From Paracidovorax konjaci (lineage in GTDB: Bacteria > Pseudomonadota > Gammaproteobacteria > Burkholderiales > Burkholderiaceae_C), in the NCBI RefSeq assembly GCF_900112675.1, contig NZ_FOMQ01000011.1:62001-126000 (forward strand): 64,000 bases of DNA, read 5' to 3'. The notes beneath the pieces are model-generated. The model was given only the letters and a program-made list of their open reading frames with translations. It ran no database searches and had not been told where the DNA came from. Positions 52,361 through 62,362 of this stretch are shown here, in pieces; positions within the stretch are counted from its first letter, which is position 1, and every line of letters begins with the position of its first letter. A program made the position numbers and the translations under genes.

Positions 52361-55300
52361 CAAAGATTGCCAGGACACTCGAATTCCTCCATGGCTTTCA
52401 GACGGAAAGGATTGAGCACGCTCCCTGATGTGACTTCGAAGCGCATCTTGCGTCCCCCGATGTCGAAAGCAGCGACGAAGCGCTCTGGTGTGTTGCCAGG
52501 CAGCACTTGGGCCCGGTCGAAAAACCGATGCAGGGCCCAAGGTCCTTCGGTCACCAAGCCTGTATTTTCCGTTCCTCCGGTCGTGATCTGAAGTCGGACC
52601 TGACCGGTTCCCCGCGTGCCGGGCCAGGTCATGGACTTCGGTATCTGCGGGCCGTGCTGGTAGCGCAGCACTTCACCATCGATGTCGAGCACCATCTGGG
52701 AAATCGTGGCGTCCATTTCCAGAGGTTTGATGTCCATGCGAATGGAGGGCATCTTCCCGCCGGCGCGGAAATACACGTCACGGATCGTGGCTGCGCGCTG
52801 GAAAGAAGCCAGCGCGGCCGAGCCACCCACCGGTGTACCGTCCACCCCTTGTCGGAACCGCCAGGGCGTGGTGGAGATGTCCACCATGGATTGCAGGTTG
52901 TTGCGGAAGAATTCATCCATCATCCCGCCCGCGGCGAACAGACTGGCGAAATCGTCCGTCGTCACGTCGCTGCTGGAGCCTTTGGTGAAGGGATATCGCC
53001 CCCCGATCGCACGCCGGCAAAACGTTCCGATCGTGGCGTTGAGATTCCCCCCCACGGTGGCCCGCACATCACGCCCCACCAACGCGGACGTCGAGGACGC
53101 GAGTTCTTCGTACATGCTGTTGAGCGGAGGTGGCACACGCTTGGCCTCCATGCGCACCCGCTCCAAAGCCGGTGACAGCGAAGGAGGTACAGCGCCGCCG
53201 GCACTGATCTGCTGCTTGGCGGAAGAAATGACGGCCGCGGCTTCATTCAACACCTGCAAGCTGGCAGTGATGGGCGCGGGCCCTGACCCATTGGAGGCCG
53301 CAAGCCGCCGGTATTCCCTGAACCGGAAATCCACCAGATCCGCTTCCAGCGTCGTGCTGGTGGCAAGGCCACCCACATTCACACGTTTGCCCGTGAGACG
53401 GCTGAGCTGCTCCTGCTCTTCCTTGATGCGGTTGATCTTGTCGCCCAGCCAACTGCTGGTGCCGCCTCCCGTTCCGGGTTTCTGCGCCAACGTGGTCTCT
53501 TTCGCCACGGCTCGGATGAACTGCTCCAGGCTGGAGTTGGCGGAAGAATAGAGTCTTGCCTGCTCTCCCGCCTGATCGAGCGAGGCGACCCGCACCGGCC
53601 GCACATCCGCCAGATAGTCCTCCCAGACCTTCGCGTACTCCATGAGATAGAGGCGCTTGACCTCCAGCGCGAGCTGGCCCGTCATGACCTCGTTGGCGAC
53701 ACTGCGCTGTCCTTCCGCCTTGCCGAGCACCCACGTCTCCTCCTGGGCCAGCAGCGAGGTGACCTTCGGCAGTTCGTGCGAAAAGACCCCGTAGTAACCG
53801 TCGTACGTGAAGAGCCCGGAAATGCCCTGCGTCAGCGGTTTCCCGCTGCGCCGTGTGAACACTTGTGGCGCCTCGGGGCCACTCGCACGCACCACGGTGA
53901 AATCAGGAGGCAACGATGTCCCACTGGTGAGCAGCTGCTTCAAGCGGCTGTAAGCCCGCTGCGCAGGTGACAGCTGCGCCAGGCGCTGGCGCACTTCCGC
54001 CACCAGTTGCTGATCCATCGGGATCGGCGACACGAGCGCACGGTCTTCCATGAGCCGATCGAGGTGGTGGGCCAACTGGTCCACCATGCCGGACTGGACC
54101 AGCGCAGGCGGGAGCGTGGACTCCCACTCGTTCAGCATCCAGGCCTTCACCACACGGGGATTGAAGCGCTCCGGCTCGTAGAGCATCAAATACACCTTCA
54201 GCGCTTCGTAGCTCGCCTCCGGATTGGCGGTAGATGCCTGCTGCAGTGAATTGCGCAGATGCCGCGCAAGACGCGGCAACCATGCGTCTTCCAGAAGCCG
54301 CATGTAGGTAGCGTCGGCCGCCGTCTGGACCTTGGGCACCTGAAGCAAACCGTATCGCCAGTTGAGCGGCGGAGAGTCGTCCGTGTAGCGCTGACTCACA
54401 GCCAAGGTTTCCGCATGGTTCAACAAGGGCAGGAGCGCCACCATGTTTTCGGGGTCGGCATCACGCGACTCTTCTACAGCCTGCCGAAGCGCAGGCACCT
54501 TGGACTGCACTTCGTCCAGGTACTTCTGGTTGTTGCCGTGGCTCACCGTCCATGCAAGCGTGGCACCGACCAAGCCAAGCACCAGTGCAAGAAAACCCGC
54601 CGCCTGGAGCAGCCGCAGTTGTCGCTCCTTCTTTGCGTTGCGGCCCGTAAGCCCCGCCTCATTGAAGATGACACCCTTGAGCAGCGTCTCGATGAAGTAG
54701 CTCTTTCCCGAACGCGGTTCGGCCGCCTGCGATGCGGGCGACGATACGGAGAAGCGCCGCGACAGCGCGGAGAGTACACGATCGAAAGGCATGCCCTCCT
54801 GGGTGCCGCTCGTGAAGTAGACGCCTCGGAACAGAGGTTTTTCCTTGAACCGGGACGACGCGAAAATGGTCGACAGCGTCTGCTGAACGACGTCCCGGAG
54901 GCCGACGAACTGCTGCGGCAAGCCATAGATCAAACCTCGCCTCGCGAGATCGGGCTCCACCAGCAATCGCTGCGGTAGGAGTCGGTTGATCTGATCAGTC
55001 AGTTCTCCGAATTCCTGCTTGAACTGCAGCCCCGGATCTTCCTGGACCTGGCCCTCGACGTACGTGTTGGTGAAGCCCCAGACCTGGGCCCGCTCTTCAC
55101 GGGTCATGCTTCCAAAGAATTCGTTGAATCCCGCAAGCAGATCCGTCTTGGTGACAAGGACGTACACCGGAAACTTGATCGACAGGCCCTCGCAAAGCTC
55201 TGCCAGGCGCAACCCGATCAAGCGTGCCAGGCGCTCGCGCTCCGCATCGCCGGCACTCAACAGCTCCTGGACACTGAGAGTGACCAGCACGCCGTTGATG

Positions 55301-55986
55301 GGTTGGCGGCCCCGGAAACGACGCAGCAATTCAAGGAATCCCGACCACGCCGCTCCGTCCTGGGCTGCATCGCTTTCCTGCGTGGTGTACCGCCCTGCCG
55401 TGTCCAAAAGCACCGCTTGGTCCGTGAACCACCAATCGCAGTTGCGTGTGCCGCCAACGCCACGAATGGACGCCTTGCCGAATTGGGCCGCCAGAGGGAA
55501 ATCCAGACCGGAATTCACCAGCGCTGTCGTCTTGCCTGAGCCGGGAGAGCCGATGATGAGGTACCACGGCAGCTGATAGACATACCGTCGGGTGAGGCGG
55601 CCGAACCAGCCTTGCTCGGTCTGTCCGAACCGCGTCTTGCCCAGAACGCCGATCGCTTCCTTGAAACGCTTCTCCAACTCGGCAACCTCTTCCTTGCCGG
55701 GGCCTGCTTCAGTTGCCACGGTGTCGGAGGCACCGAATCGCGCCAATTGATTCAACAGCCGCGCGTTCATTTCCTTGGCCCGCCACCACTGGATGAACAG
55801 TTTCAGGAACCAGACGCAGAAGATCGCGGCAATGATCCAGGCACGCACCGCTTCGCTTTCGAGCGGCTGGTAAGGCTTGATGTAGACCAGCGGCCCGACA
55901 AACCAGATCAGCAGGCTGAGCAGTACCAACCCGCAAAGAACCAGCGTGAACCGGTTGAAGAAAAAGGAAAAGATCTTGCGCAGCAT
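52360..55986 (-). CDS. tssM: T6SS membrane complex protein TssM (IcmF)
   Basis: Largest gene of the cluster, 1208 aa. Two N-terminal TM helices (about 10-34 and 50-66). A cytoplasmic GTPase-like domain carries Walker A GSPGSGKTT and LLDTAGRYTTQ. A third TM (about 465-485, FLALVLGLVGATLAWTV) is followed by a large periplasmic part with the IcmF-related region and C-terminal domain that bridges to TssJ. Intact P-loop suggests nucleotide-dependent function. It is 3 bp after tssL and overlaps tagF by one base. Confidence 0.96.
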   Translation of the reverse strand: MLRKIFSFFFNRFTLVLCGLVLLSLLIWFVGPLVYIKPYQPLESEAVRAWIIAAIFCVWFLKLFIQWWRAKEMNARLLNQLARFGASDTVATEAGPGKEEVAELEKRFKEAIGVLGKTRFGQTEQGWFGRLTRRYVYQLPWYLIIGSPGSGKTTALVNSGLDFPLAAQFGKASIRGVGGTRNCDWWFTDQAVLLDTAGRYTTQESDAAQDGAAWSGFLELLRRFRGRQPINGVLVTLSVQELLSAGDAERERLARLIGLRLAELCEGLSIKFPVYVLVTKTDLLAGFNEFFGSMTREERAQVWGFTNTYVEGQVQEDPGLQFKQEFGELTDQINRLLPQRLLVEPDLARRGLIYGLPQQFVGLRDVVQQTLSTIFASSRFKEKPLFRGVYFTSGTQEGMPFDRVLSALSRRFSVSSPASQAAEPRSGKSYFIETLLKGVIFNEAGLTGRNAKKERQLRLLQAAGFLALVLGLVGATLAWTVSHGNNQKYLDEVQSKVPALRQAVEESRDADPENMVALLPLLNHAETLAVSQRYTDDSPPLNWRYGLLQVPKVQTAADATYMRLLEDAWLPRLARHLRNSLQQASTANPEASYEALKVYLMLYEPERFNPRVVKAWMLNEWESTLPPALVQSGMVDQLAHHLDRLMEDRALVSPIPMDQQLVAEVRQRLAQLSPAQRAYSRLKQLLTSGTSLPPDFTVVRASGPEAPQVFTRRSGKPLTQGISGLFTYDGYYGVFSHELPKVTSLLAQEETWVLGKAEGQRSVANEVMTGQLALEVKRLYLMEYAKVWEDYLADVRPVRVASLDQAGEQARLYSSANSSLEQFIRAVAKETTLAQKPGTGGGTSSWLGDKINRIKEEQEQLSRLTGKRVNVGGLATSTTLEADLVDFRFREYRRLAASNGSGPAPITASLQVLNEAAAVISSAKQQISAGGAVPPSLSPALERVRMEAKRVPPPLNSMYEELASSTSALVGRDVRATVGGNLNATIGTFCRRAIGGRYPFTKGSSSDVTTDDFASLFAAGGMMDEFFRNNLQSMVDISTTPWRFRQGVDGTPVGGSAALASFQRAATIRDVYFRAGGKMPSIRMDIKPLEMDATISQMVLDIDGEVLRYQHGPQIPKSMTWPGTRGTGQVRLQITTGGTENTGLVTEGPWALHRFFDRAQVLPGNTPERFVAAFDIGGRKMRFEVTSGSVLNPFRLKAMEEFECPGNL

Positions 55987-55989
55987 GTT

Positions 55990-57354
55990 TTAGTTCTTCG
56001 GAGTGCTGTTCCTGGCAGGCGAGCTAGCGGGCGCCGGGCCCGGCGTCAACTGCAATTCGGCATCGCGCGACTGGGGCGGAACCAGCAACACGATCTCCAC
56101 GCGGCGGTTCAGCGCCCTGCCCTCGGGCGTGGTATTGGGTGCTATCGGATCACTCTCGGCCCGGCCCTCCGACCTCAACCGCTGCCCCTCGGTGATGGTG
56201 CGCTGAAGCATGGCCGACACGGCCAGCGCCCGCTCCTGCGAAAGGTGCCAATTGGAGGGGAACCGCGCCGTGCGGATCGGCGTGTTGTCGCTGTAACCGT
56301 TGACGACCACCTTTCCGGAGACTTCATTGAGTGCCGTGGCGATACGCTGGATCACCGCAACGTACCGCGGCTTGACCTCGGTGGATGCGGGATCGAACAG
56401 ACCATCTCCACGCAAGGTAACGATGCTCCGATCGGCCTGGTCATTGACTTCCACCAGGCCCTCTCGGATCTCTGGCTCCAAGAATTGGCGAAGGCGCGGC
56501 TTCGGCGCGGCAACCGCAACCACCGTGGGCATCTTGGGGAGCCGTATCCCGTTGATGGCAGCAAACAACTCATCCGAACGGGAAGCCAATCGGTAGTTGA
56601 ACCAGAGAAAGATGAGGAATGCGATCAGCAAAGTCAGTACTGCGGCCACCCAGAAAGGGACCAGGCTCCACGGCGGCACAGCCGCGCGCTGGACGCCTTT
56701 CCAATGAATGGACAGCGCCCCGCTGCGGTCTCCGCGGGTGCTCTCGATCACCTGCAACAAGCGCGCCTTGAGGCTCTCCAACTGGCTGCGTCCGTTGTCG
56801 ATGACGTGGTAGCGCCCTTCGAACCCGAGCATGAGGCAGAAGTACATCAACTCGATGAGGTCGATGTGCTGTTGCGGTGTCTGAACCAGCTTTGAGAGCA
56901 ACTGGAAGAACTTCTCCCCGCCCCATGTCTCGTTGTGGAGCGCCACCAGAAGGCTGTACTGTGGCCAGACGCCGGAGCCACCCCACGGCGTCTGCGCGGC
57001 AGCTTCGTCGATGGCCGTACAGATGCAGTAGCGCGCCCCGATGATGGTTTCCATCGGTACGCCCGAACTGCCCGCGCGACTCTCGAATTGCCGGATGCAC
57101 TCCAGCAGATAATGCTGGAATGCTGCGGGGTCCGGGTTGGTGGCCATCCGCCGGATCTGCGGAATCAGGTTCAGCAGGGTATTGGCTGCTGCCACGAGAG
57201 GATTGCCGCCGCTCACGACATCCGGGAGTCCGGAAGCCTTGTGCAATCCTTCGGATGGCCCCGGACCGGAGCTGCCGGAAGGCGCCGCAGATGGCGCCGG
57301 ACCAGGCCGCTGCCCATAGTTTTCAGCAGCGAAGACGTTGACGGAATTTTGCAT
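55990..57354 (-). CDS. tssL: T6SS membrane protein TssL with OmpA-like domain
   Basis: Inner-membrane protein of 454 aa. An N-terminal Pro/Gly-rich tail (1-45), the cytoplasmic DotU/IcmH hook domain (about 55-225: CIRQFESRAG, YCICTAIDEAAAQTPWGG), one TM (about 240-265) and a C-terminal OmpA/MotB domain with GYSDNTPIRTARFPSNWHLS and NRRVEIVLL that should bind peptidoglycan. ATG 57354 was chosen over the 57387 start, which would overlap the tssK stop. Works with TssM and TssJ. Confidence 0.95.
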   Translation of the reverse strand: MQNSVNVFAAENYGQRPGPAPSAAPSGSSGPGPSEGLHKASGLPDVVSGGNPLVAAANTLLNLIPQIRRMATNPDPAAFQHYLLECIRQFESRAGSSGVPMETIIGARYCICTAIDEAAAQTPWGGSGVWPQYSLLVALHNETWGGEKFFQLLSKLVQTPQQHIDLIELMYFCLMLGFEGRYHVIDNGRSQLESLKARLLQVIESTRGDRSGALSIHWKGVQRAAVPPWSLVPFWVAAVLTLLIAFLIFLWFNYRLASRSDELFAAINGIRLPKMPTVVAVAAPKPRLRQFLEPEIREGLVEVNDQADRSIVTLRGDGLFDPASTEVKPRYVAVIQRIATALNEVSGKVVVNGYSDNTPIRTARFPSNWHLSQERALAVSAMLQRTITEGQRLRSEGRAESDPIAPNTTPEGRALNRRVEIVLLVPPQSRDAELQLTPGPAPASSPARNSTPKN

Positions 57355-57368
57355 GGAAGTCTTCGCTC

Positions 57369-58703
57369 TCAGCGCCGGATGGCCCACATCTCAAGCTGCA
57401 GTTCAGGGAAACCTCCCGAGACGTGCAGTGCAAGCCCCCCCGAATTCTGCAATTGGCGCCATAGGTCATGGCCCGTGTCCAGCTCGAAATAGGAGTAGCC
57501 GGCGTGGTATGGAATCTCGCGCGGTGCGACAGGCAACGAGCGCAGGGGCACTCCCGGCAAATGAAGATTCACCAGATCGCGGATACGCTCCACCGGCCCC
57601 ATCTTGATCTGCGTGGGAAAGTGCGCGCGCAGGAATTCCACAGCGGTCTGCGCATGCACTGCCAGCACGAACTCGCAACTGGTCAGCAGTTCCGTGCTGG
57701 GAATCAACGCCACGTGCACACCGTATTGCCGCTCCTGCAACTCGATCTGGATCGCGTTCTGCTCGAGCACCGAGGAAAGGCCGCGGCGCAATTCGAGCAT
57801 CAACGGAAGGAAACTGCTGCGCAGATCGTCGTGGTCATAACTGGGCATCGCCGCAGGTCGGCGTTGTTCACGGGTGAAGGTGGCCAACTCACCGGCCATC
57901 TTCAGCATGTCGTCGAACAACCGCTCCGGATGTATGGCACGCACACGCACCCAGTGCTCGACTGCCGGTTCCCAGCGGTTCAGGAACTGCAGCATCAAAA
58001 AGTCGCCCACTTCGCCTACGCCGCCTCGGCCAGGCTGGCTGAGGCGCTCCTCCAGCGCGGCGCCCCGCTGACGCAGCAAGCCGAACAATTCCCGGCAAAA
58101 CACGGCCAGTCCGGAGATTTCGGAGTTGTTCACCACCGTCGGTATGAAAGACGGATCGAGCAGCAGCGAGCCATCGGCCCTGCGTTCCACCACCTGGGCG
58201 ACAGGCAGGCTGACCCAGCCATCGGTCACGTCCTGCGCGGTTCGGAGAGACAACTGGATCTGCCCGACCTGGACCTCCGCGGGCTGCGCACCGACATCAT
58301 TGACGTCGGACACTTCCGCCACCTCTGCGGCGAAGCGGACCGAAGCCCCCCCTGCTCCACCCAACGTCACCTCGGCACCCGCTCTGCGACGCATGGGCAA
58401 TGCAAGGTGGATCACCGTGTCTTTCACATCCTTGCCGATAGCCAGCGCTGCCGGTATCTCGTCATGGTGCGGAAAACTGAACGGCGTTCCGTCCGGCAAC
58501 ACCCCCTCCGCGGACAACAGCCCGACCTTCCCCAAGCCCAGCAACTCTGTGTCGAGCACCAGCTTGGAGAACCCCCAGAAGAAAAACTGTGCGGGTAGGG
58601 TTCGGGACTGAATCAGGAAATCGGTAAAGCGGTCCTGTTGCTGAAAATGCTGCGGACGAAGGAACATGCCTTCTGCCCAGACGACCTTGCGCTGCCAAAC
58701 CAT
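57369..58703 (-). CDS. tssK: T6SS baseplate protein TssK
   Basis: Connects the baseplate to the membrane complex, 444 aa. The N-terminus MVWQRKVVWAEGMFLRPQHFQ is diagnostic; other blocks are LTYFELDTG-like YSYFELDTGHDLW, ELLTSCEFVLAV and LKLVSAPREIPYH-type PVAPREIPYHAGYS. ATG 58703 gives the exact family start. Located between tssJ and tssL as in most i3-like clusters. Confidence 0.96.
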   Translation of the reverse strand: MVWQRKVVWAEGMFLRPQHFQQQDRFTDFLIQSRTLPAQFFFWGFSKLVLDTELLGLGKVGLLSAEGVLPDGTPFSFPHHDEIPAALAIGKDVKDTVIHLALPMRRRAGAEVTLGGAGGASVRFAAEVAEVSDVNDVGAQPAEVQVGQIQLSLRTAQDVTDGWVSLPVAQVVERRADGSLLLDPSFIPTVVNNSEISGLAVFCRELFGLLRQRGAALEERLSQPGRGGVGEVGDFLMLQFLNRWEPAVEHWVRVRAIHPERLFDDMLKMAGELATFTREQRRPAAMPSYDHDDLRSSFLPLMLELRRGLSSVLEQNAIQIELQERQYGVHVALIPSTELLTSCEFVLAVHAQTAVEFLRAHFPTQIKMGPVERIRDLVNLHLPGVPLRSLPVAPREIPYHAGYSYFELDTGHDLWRQLQNSGGLALHVSGGFPELQLEMWAIRR

Positions 58704-58726
58704 GATGTGACTTCTGGCTTTCGTTC

Positions 58727-59287
58727 TTATGGAGATTGGATCTTGACCGCGTCCTTGCCCACCGTGATCCGGTACTGGACAGGCTTCAGCCGCTCCGTTT
58801 CGCCGAGGCCCCACCACCGACGGCGCATTTCAACGGAATTCGGTGCACCGATGGTCGCACGCCATGTACTGCGTTCCAGATCACGGTAACCCGCGAACAC
58901 GGCAAACGTGCGAACGTCGGAACTTCCCTTGCGTTCGATCGTGCGCCGCTCGCCGGGCTGCAGAAGAATTTCTTCGCGCCGCACGAAATCGGCACCCAGC
59001 TGCGTTTCATCCTTGTCCTGGAGATCCAGGTAGCTCGCTCGATCGAACGCGGCGGTCGCACGCAGCTCGTACAGCCTCACCAGGATGGGCTTGGGTTTTC
59101 CGTGGATATCGGGGTTGATGCCGCTGTCGGCGACGATTTCGAATGCCGCAGGAGGGACCGCGGTGGGGGTTTCCTGTGGACGGTTCAGATTGCTGATCAC
59201 GCCGCAACCGGACAGAAGAATCCCCATCGCGGCCGCCACCGAACCCAACTTTGCCAATCCACCACGCGTCGCCACATCACCATGCAT
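58727..59287 (-). CDS. tssJ: T6SS outer-membrane lipoprotein TssJ
   Basis: Lipoprotein of 186 aa anchoring the membrane complex in the outer membrane. Signal peptide with lipobox LLSGC (Cys at about 30), then the transthyretin-like fold: LVRLYELRATAAFDRASYLD, EEILLQPGERRTIER and TFAVFAGYRDLERSTWRATI. An in-frame longer start exists but ATG 59287 fits the lipoprotein signal. It would be lipidated by Lgt, whose gene is also in this window. Confidence 0.93.
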   Translation of the reverse strand: MHGDVATRGGLAKLGSVAAAMGILLSGCGVISNLNRPQETPTAVPPAAFEIVADSGINPDIHGKPKPILVRLYELRATAAFDRASYLDLQDKDETQLGADFVRREEILLQPGERRTIERKGSSDVRTFAVFAGYRDLERSTWRATIGAPNSVEMRRRWWGLGETERLKPVQYRITVGKDAVKIQSP

Positions 59288-59330
59288 ATTCGACTCCCTT
59301 AATCCGAGAAAACACATCGCCAGCCGCAGT

Positions 59331-60119
59331 TCACGCCCCATCTTCGCTGGCCGCGATCCACACGGCGAGCGCGCTGAAGTTGTCCTGGTACGACCTGGCC
59401 TGCGCACGCACAGCGGCCTCCATCTGTTCCAACCATTCCTGAGGAGACTGGCTGTGCCGCAAGGCGCTCTCCATCTGCTCCTCATGCAGCCCCTCCCAGA
59501 GACCGTCCGAACACAGCAGAAAGGCATCACCGGCTGCCACTTCGATCGGCCGGGGCAACACGGTCGGCGGAATCTGCGATTCAGCGCCGATGGCACCTGC
59601 CAATACGCTCCGGTTGGGAAGCCGCCGAGGATCTTCGTTTCGATATACGCCCGCGTGCAGGAGCTGCTGGACCACGCTGTGGTCTTCAGTGATCTGCCGC
59701 ACCTTCTGGTCCCGAAACCAGTAAAGGCGAGAATCTCCCCAATGGGCCCAAAGCGCCCGCCCCGTCTTGCGATCGATGCAAAGCAATACCACCGTAGCAC
59801 TCATATGCTTGCGGGACACCGACAAGGGCTGAGCGCCTGCAACGGCATGCTCCGCCAGCGAAATGAGTGAAGCCAGCCCTGCCGGGGCGAACAGCGGGTT
59901 GTGGCTGAACCCCTCCAGAACGGCATTCACGGTCATGCGTGCTGCCAGCCCGCCATGCCCATGTCCTCCGGCGCCATCGGCCAATACGCAGCACAGGCCG
60001 CGATGACCGACGTCCACCAGACCCAAAAAGTCCTCGTTGACCTCTCTGCCTCCCTTTTCCGACATCGAGGCCGCCATGACCCGGAATCGGAACTCCTCGC
60101 CCGCTATATGAAAAATCAC
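59331..60119 (-). CDS. pppA: PP2C-type Ser/Thr phosphatase PppA
   Basis: A 262-aa PPM phosphatase. Metal-binding motifs are complete: EVNEDFLGLVD, VLADGAGGHGHGG, AHWGDSRLYWFRD, FLLCSDGLWEG and DNFSALAVWI. In H1-T6SS of Pseudomonas, PppA reverses phosphorylation of Fha by PpkA and so shuts down assembly. The GTG start at 60119 overlaps the tagH stop by GTGA, tying production to the FHA protein; the first 15 residues are otherwise unremarkable and an internal ATG start is possible. Confidence 0.9.
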   Translation of the reverse strand: MIFHIAGEEFRFRVMAASMSEKGGREVNEDFLGLVDVGHRGLCCVLADGAGGHGHGGLAARMTVNAVLEGFSHNPLFAPAGLASLISLAEHAVAGAQPLSVSRKHMSATVVLLCIDRKTGRALWAHWGDSRLYWFRDQKVRQITEDHSVVQQLLHAGVYRNEDPRRLPNRSVLAGAIGAESQIPPTVLPRPIEVAAGDAFLLCSDGLWEGLHEEQMESALRHSQSPQEWLEQMEAAVRAQARSYQDNFSALAVWIAASEDGA

Positions 60120-62353
60120 TTTTTGGCCTTCGCTGCGGCTTCGGCGCTTTCGTAGGCCTCGAGGAAAGCCTGTCCCGAAAAGGCGGCCAGATCGTCCTCG
60201 GCCCCCCGGCGAATCTCGGCGAAGCTCTTCTTGTACTCGTCCCACAGAGCAGCTTTGCGGCCTGCTGACGACAGCATCCCGAAAACACCCCCCGTCACAT
60301 CCGTACGCTGCTCCAGTTCCGTCGGATCGAAGCGTGCGAGCGCCTCGGCATAGGCGGCACGCAGACCTGCCATGAGAGCGAGCTGGTGCACGCGCAGGTC
60401 GTCATAAGCTTCTTCCATCGCGGGAATCGGCTTCATGAAACCCGGAAAGTTCTGCCCGATCATCTGCATGATCACCCCCTCCGGGGTGGGAAGAAACTTC
60501 AACGGATTGTTGGCACCGGACGAAATGATCGTCACGCCGGCCCTGAATTCCCGCTTGATCTCGGAGCGCGCAGCCAACAGATCGATGGTTCCCTGCACAG
60601 CGACGCGGAATGCTTCTCCGAAAGAGCGCATGAATTCCGGGCTGAGCTTGCGCGCCTCGACCTTCTTGGGCAAAACACCCGCCCCTTCCAGAAACGCGGT
60701 GATCAACAACTGCAGTTCCGCCGGAGAGGCGGACTCGAGATCAGGAAGCACCGGGGCAAGCGGCGAAACCGTGGGCTCGGATGTCTTGACGCTCCGTTGC
60801 TGTTCAATGGCTGGCGCAGAGGTCACTGCCTGCGCAGCGGGAGGAACAACCGCTTGCGAAACCACGGAGCCTTCGGTTGCAGCCGAAGAGAGCGGCACCG
60901 AAGCAATGACAGGCACGCTCTGGAGCTTCATGCCTGAGAGGATGTCCTGAGGCACGGCTGCGCTCTTCGACGAGTCCGGGCCGGAAATCGGGGCCGGGTG
61001 TGCATCAGCATCCTTCTGCGGCCAATCCAAAGGGCTGGACGAAGCGGGCAAAGAACCGAAGGCGCCCAGATCAAGCCCCTCCACGCGTTGCAAGCCTTCG
61101 AGTGGTACGGCAGCGGGCGTTGAGGCGAAAGGAGCGGGGCCAGTCACGCCAGTGGGCACCGTAGACTTCTCGGACGTGGAATCCCCACCGGGCAGCGCAG
61201 ACATTCCGGCAGGCAACAGCCCGCCGAGTACCAGAGCGGAACCCGATGGCACATCGGACCTTTCAGCCTGTTGCTCCTGCACGCTTTTTGGCATGCTGAA
61301 CGCTTGGGACAGGTCCGAACCCAGAGCCACCGACGCGCGCGCATCGTCCATCAACGAAGGACTGCCTCCGGAACTGCCGCCGAACAGCCGCATCGGGTCC
61401 AGTTCATTGCGGGGATCCAGACCTTTGGGCAACCCCGCATGCGCTGGGTTGTCCATGCCGTGTGCAAACTTTTCCCCATCTTTGGGAAGCGACTGCAGTA
61501 ATTCGTCATGGCGGAGGTTGGCGATCTCGGAGAGGCTCTTGGACTGCGCCCCACCGGTCCACACGTCCTTTTTCTCGTCATTGCGGCGCACATCCGCTGC
61601 AAACAGATCGAAATCTTCGGGGATGACAAGTGCCCGATGGCCGGCTTGCTTGTTGGTAGCTGCGACCGGAACCTGGGCCGGGAATCCGTGGTTTGGGCTG
61701 GATCCTTCCACCGGAGGGGGCGCTGAAGGTGGCTGAACAGGAACATTCTGTACGGGCAACCCAACCACAGGCGCCGCAGGGACAGATGGTGCAGCAGTTG
61801 CTTCCCCTGGCGACGGAACACGCCCCAGCATCGCGAACGGGTTGTCACCGGAATCATCCGAAGGCACTCCGACGGCCAGAGGATCCATCGCAGCAGACGA
61901 GGCCACCTCTTGCACTGGTGCAGGCGCCCGAAGCAGCGCCATATCAGACTGGGGTACCGCATCCACGGCGGTCGGAGTTGACACCGCCTGTACCGATGGG
62001 GGAACGACTTCCAGGGGCGCGCCCGGGACCACTGAACGAAGCGTGTAGGGGCCGATCCGGACTTCATCGTCTACAGAAAGGCGGACCTCTTCGCCGGAGC
62101 GCACCTCCGCTCCCGCGACAAAGATGGAACGCCGCTCGCAGAGATTGGCGATATAGGCGGCTTCAGATTCCATGCGCACCATCGCATGCACCCTGGCCAC
62201 CCCGGCATCACCATCAGGCAATACGAGCTTGTTCTGCCCACCGCGGCCGATGGTTCCCCCGGCGACGCCGAAAACTGCAGTCCACAGACGGCCTACGCCG
62301 CCATCCGCATCTCGGATTACCCTGAGTTCGACCTTATCCATTTCGGGTGTCAC
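60116..62353 (-). CDS. tagH: T6SS FHA-domain protein TagH (Fha)
   Basis: A 745-aa scaffold of the threonine phosphorylation pathway. The N-terminal FHA domain (about 12-105) has GRGGQNKLVLPDGDAGVARV and a YTLR end strand. A very long Pro/Ala/Ser-rich linker follows (about 110-550), then the TIGR03354-type C-terminal domain (LQLLITAFLEGAGV, GTIDLLAARSEIKREFRAG, NPLKFLPTPEGVIMQM). Two canonical phosphothreonine contacts look altered (Ala in VARVH instead of Ser; CERRSIFVAG without the usual Asn). GTG 62353 and ATG 62341 are alternative starts. It overlaps pppA by GTGA. Confidence 0.92.
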   Translation of the reverse strand: MTPEMDKVELRVIRDADGGVGRLWTAVFGVAGGTIGRGGQNKLVLPDGDAGVARVHAMVRMESEAAYIANLCERRSIFVAGAEVRSGEEVRLSVDDEVRIGPYTLRSVVPGAPLEVVPPSVQAVSTPTAVDAVPQSDMALLRAPAPVQEVASSAAMDPLAVGVPSDDSGDNPFAMLGRVPSPGEATAAPSVPAAPVVGLPVQNVPVQPPSAPPPVEGSSPNHGFPAQVPVAATNKQAGHRALVIPEDFDLFAADVRRNDEKKDVWTGGAQSKSLSEIANLRHDELLQSLPKDGEKFAHGMDNPAHAGLPKGLDPRNELDPMRLFGGSSGGSPSLMDDARASVALGSDLSQAFSMPKSVQEQQAERSDVPSGSALVLGGLLPAGMSALPGGDSTSEKSTVPTGVTGPAPFASTPAAVPLEGLQRVEGLDLGAFGSLPASSSPLDWPQKDADAHPAPISGPDSSKSAAVPQDILSGMKLQSVPVIASVPLSSAATEGSVVSQAVVPPAAQAVTSAPAIEQQRSVKTSEPTVSPLAPVLPDLESASPAELQLLITAFLEGAGVLPKKVEARKLSPEFMRSFGEAFRVAVQGTIDLLAARSEIKREFRAGVTIISSGANNPLKFLPTPEGVIMQMIGQNFPGFMKPIPAMEEAYDDLRVHQLALMAGLRAAYAEALARFDPTELEQRTDVTGGVFGMLSSAGRKAALWDEYKKSFAEIRRGAEDDLAAFSGQAFLEAYESAEAAAKAKK

Positions 62354-62362
62354 CCATGCAGA

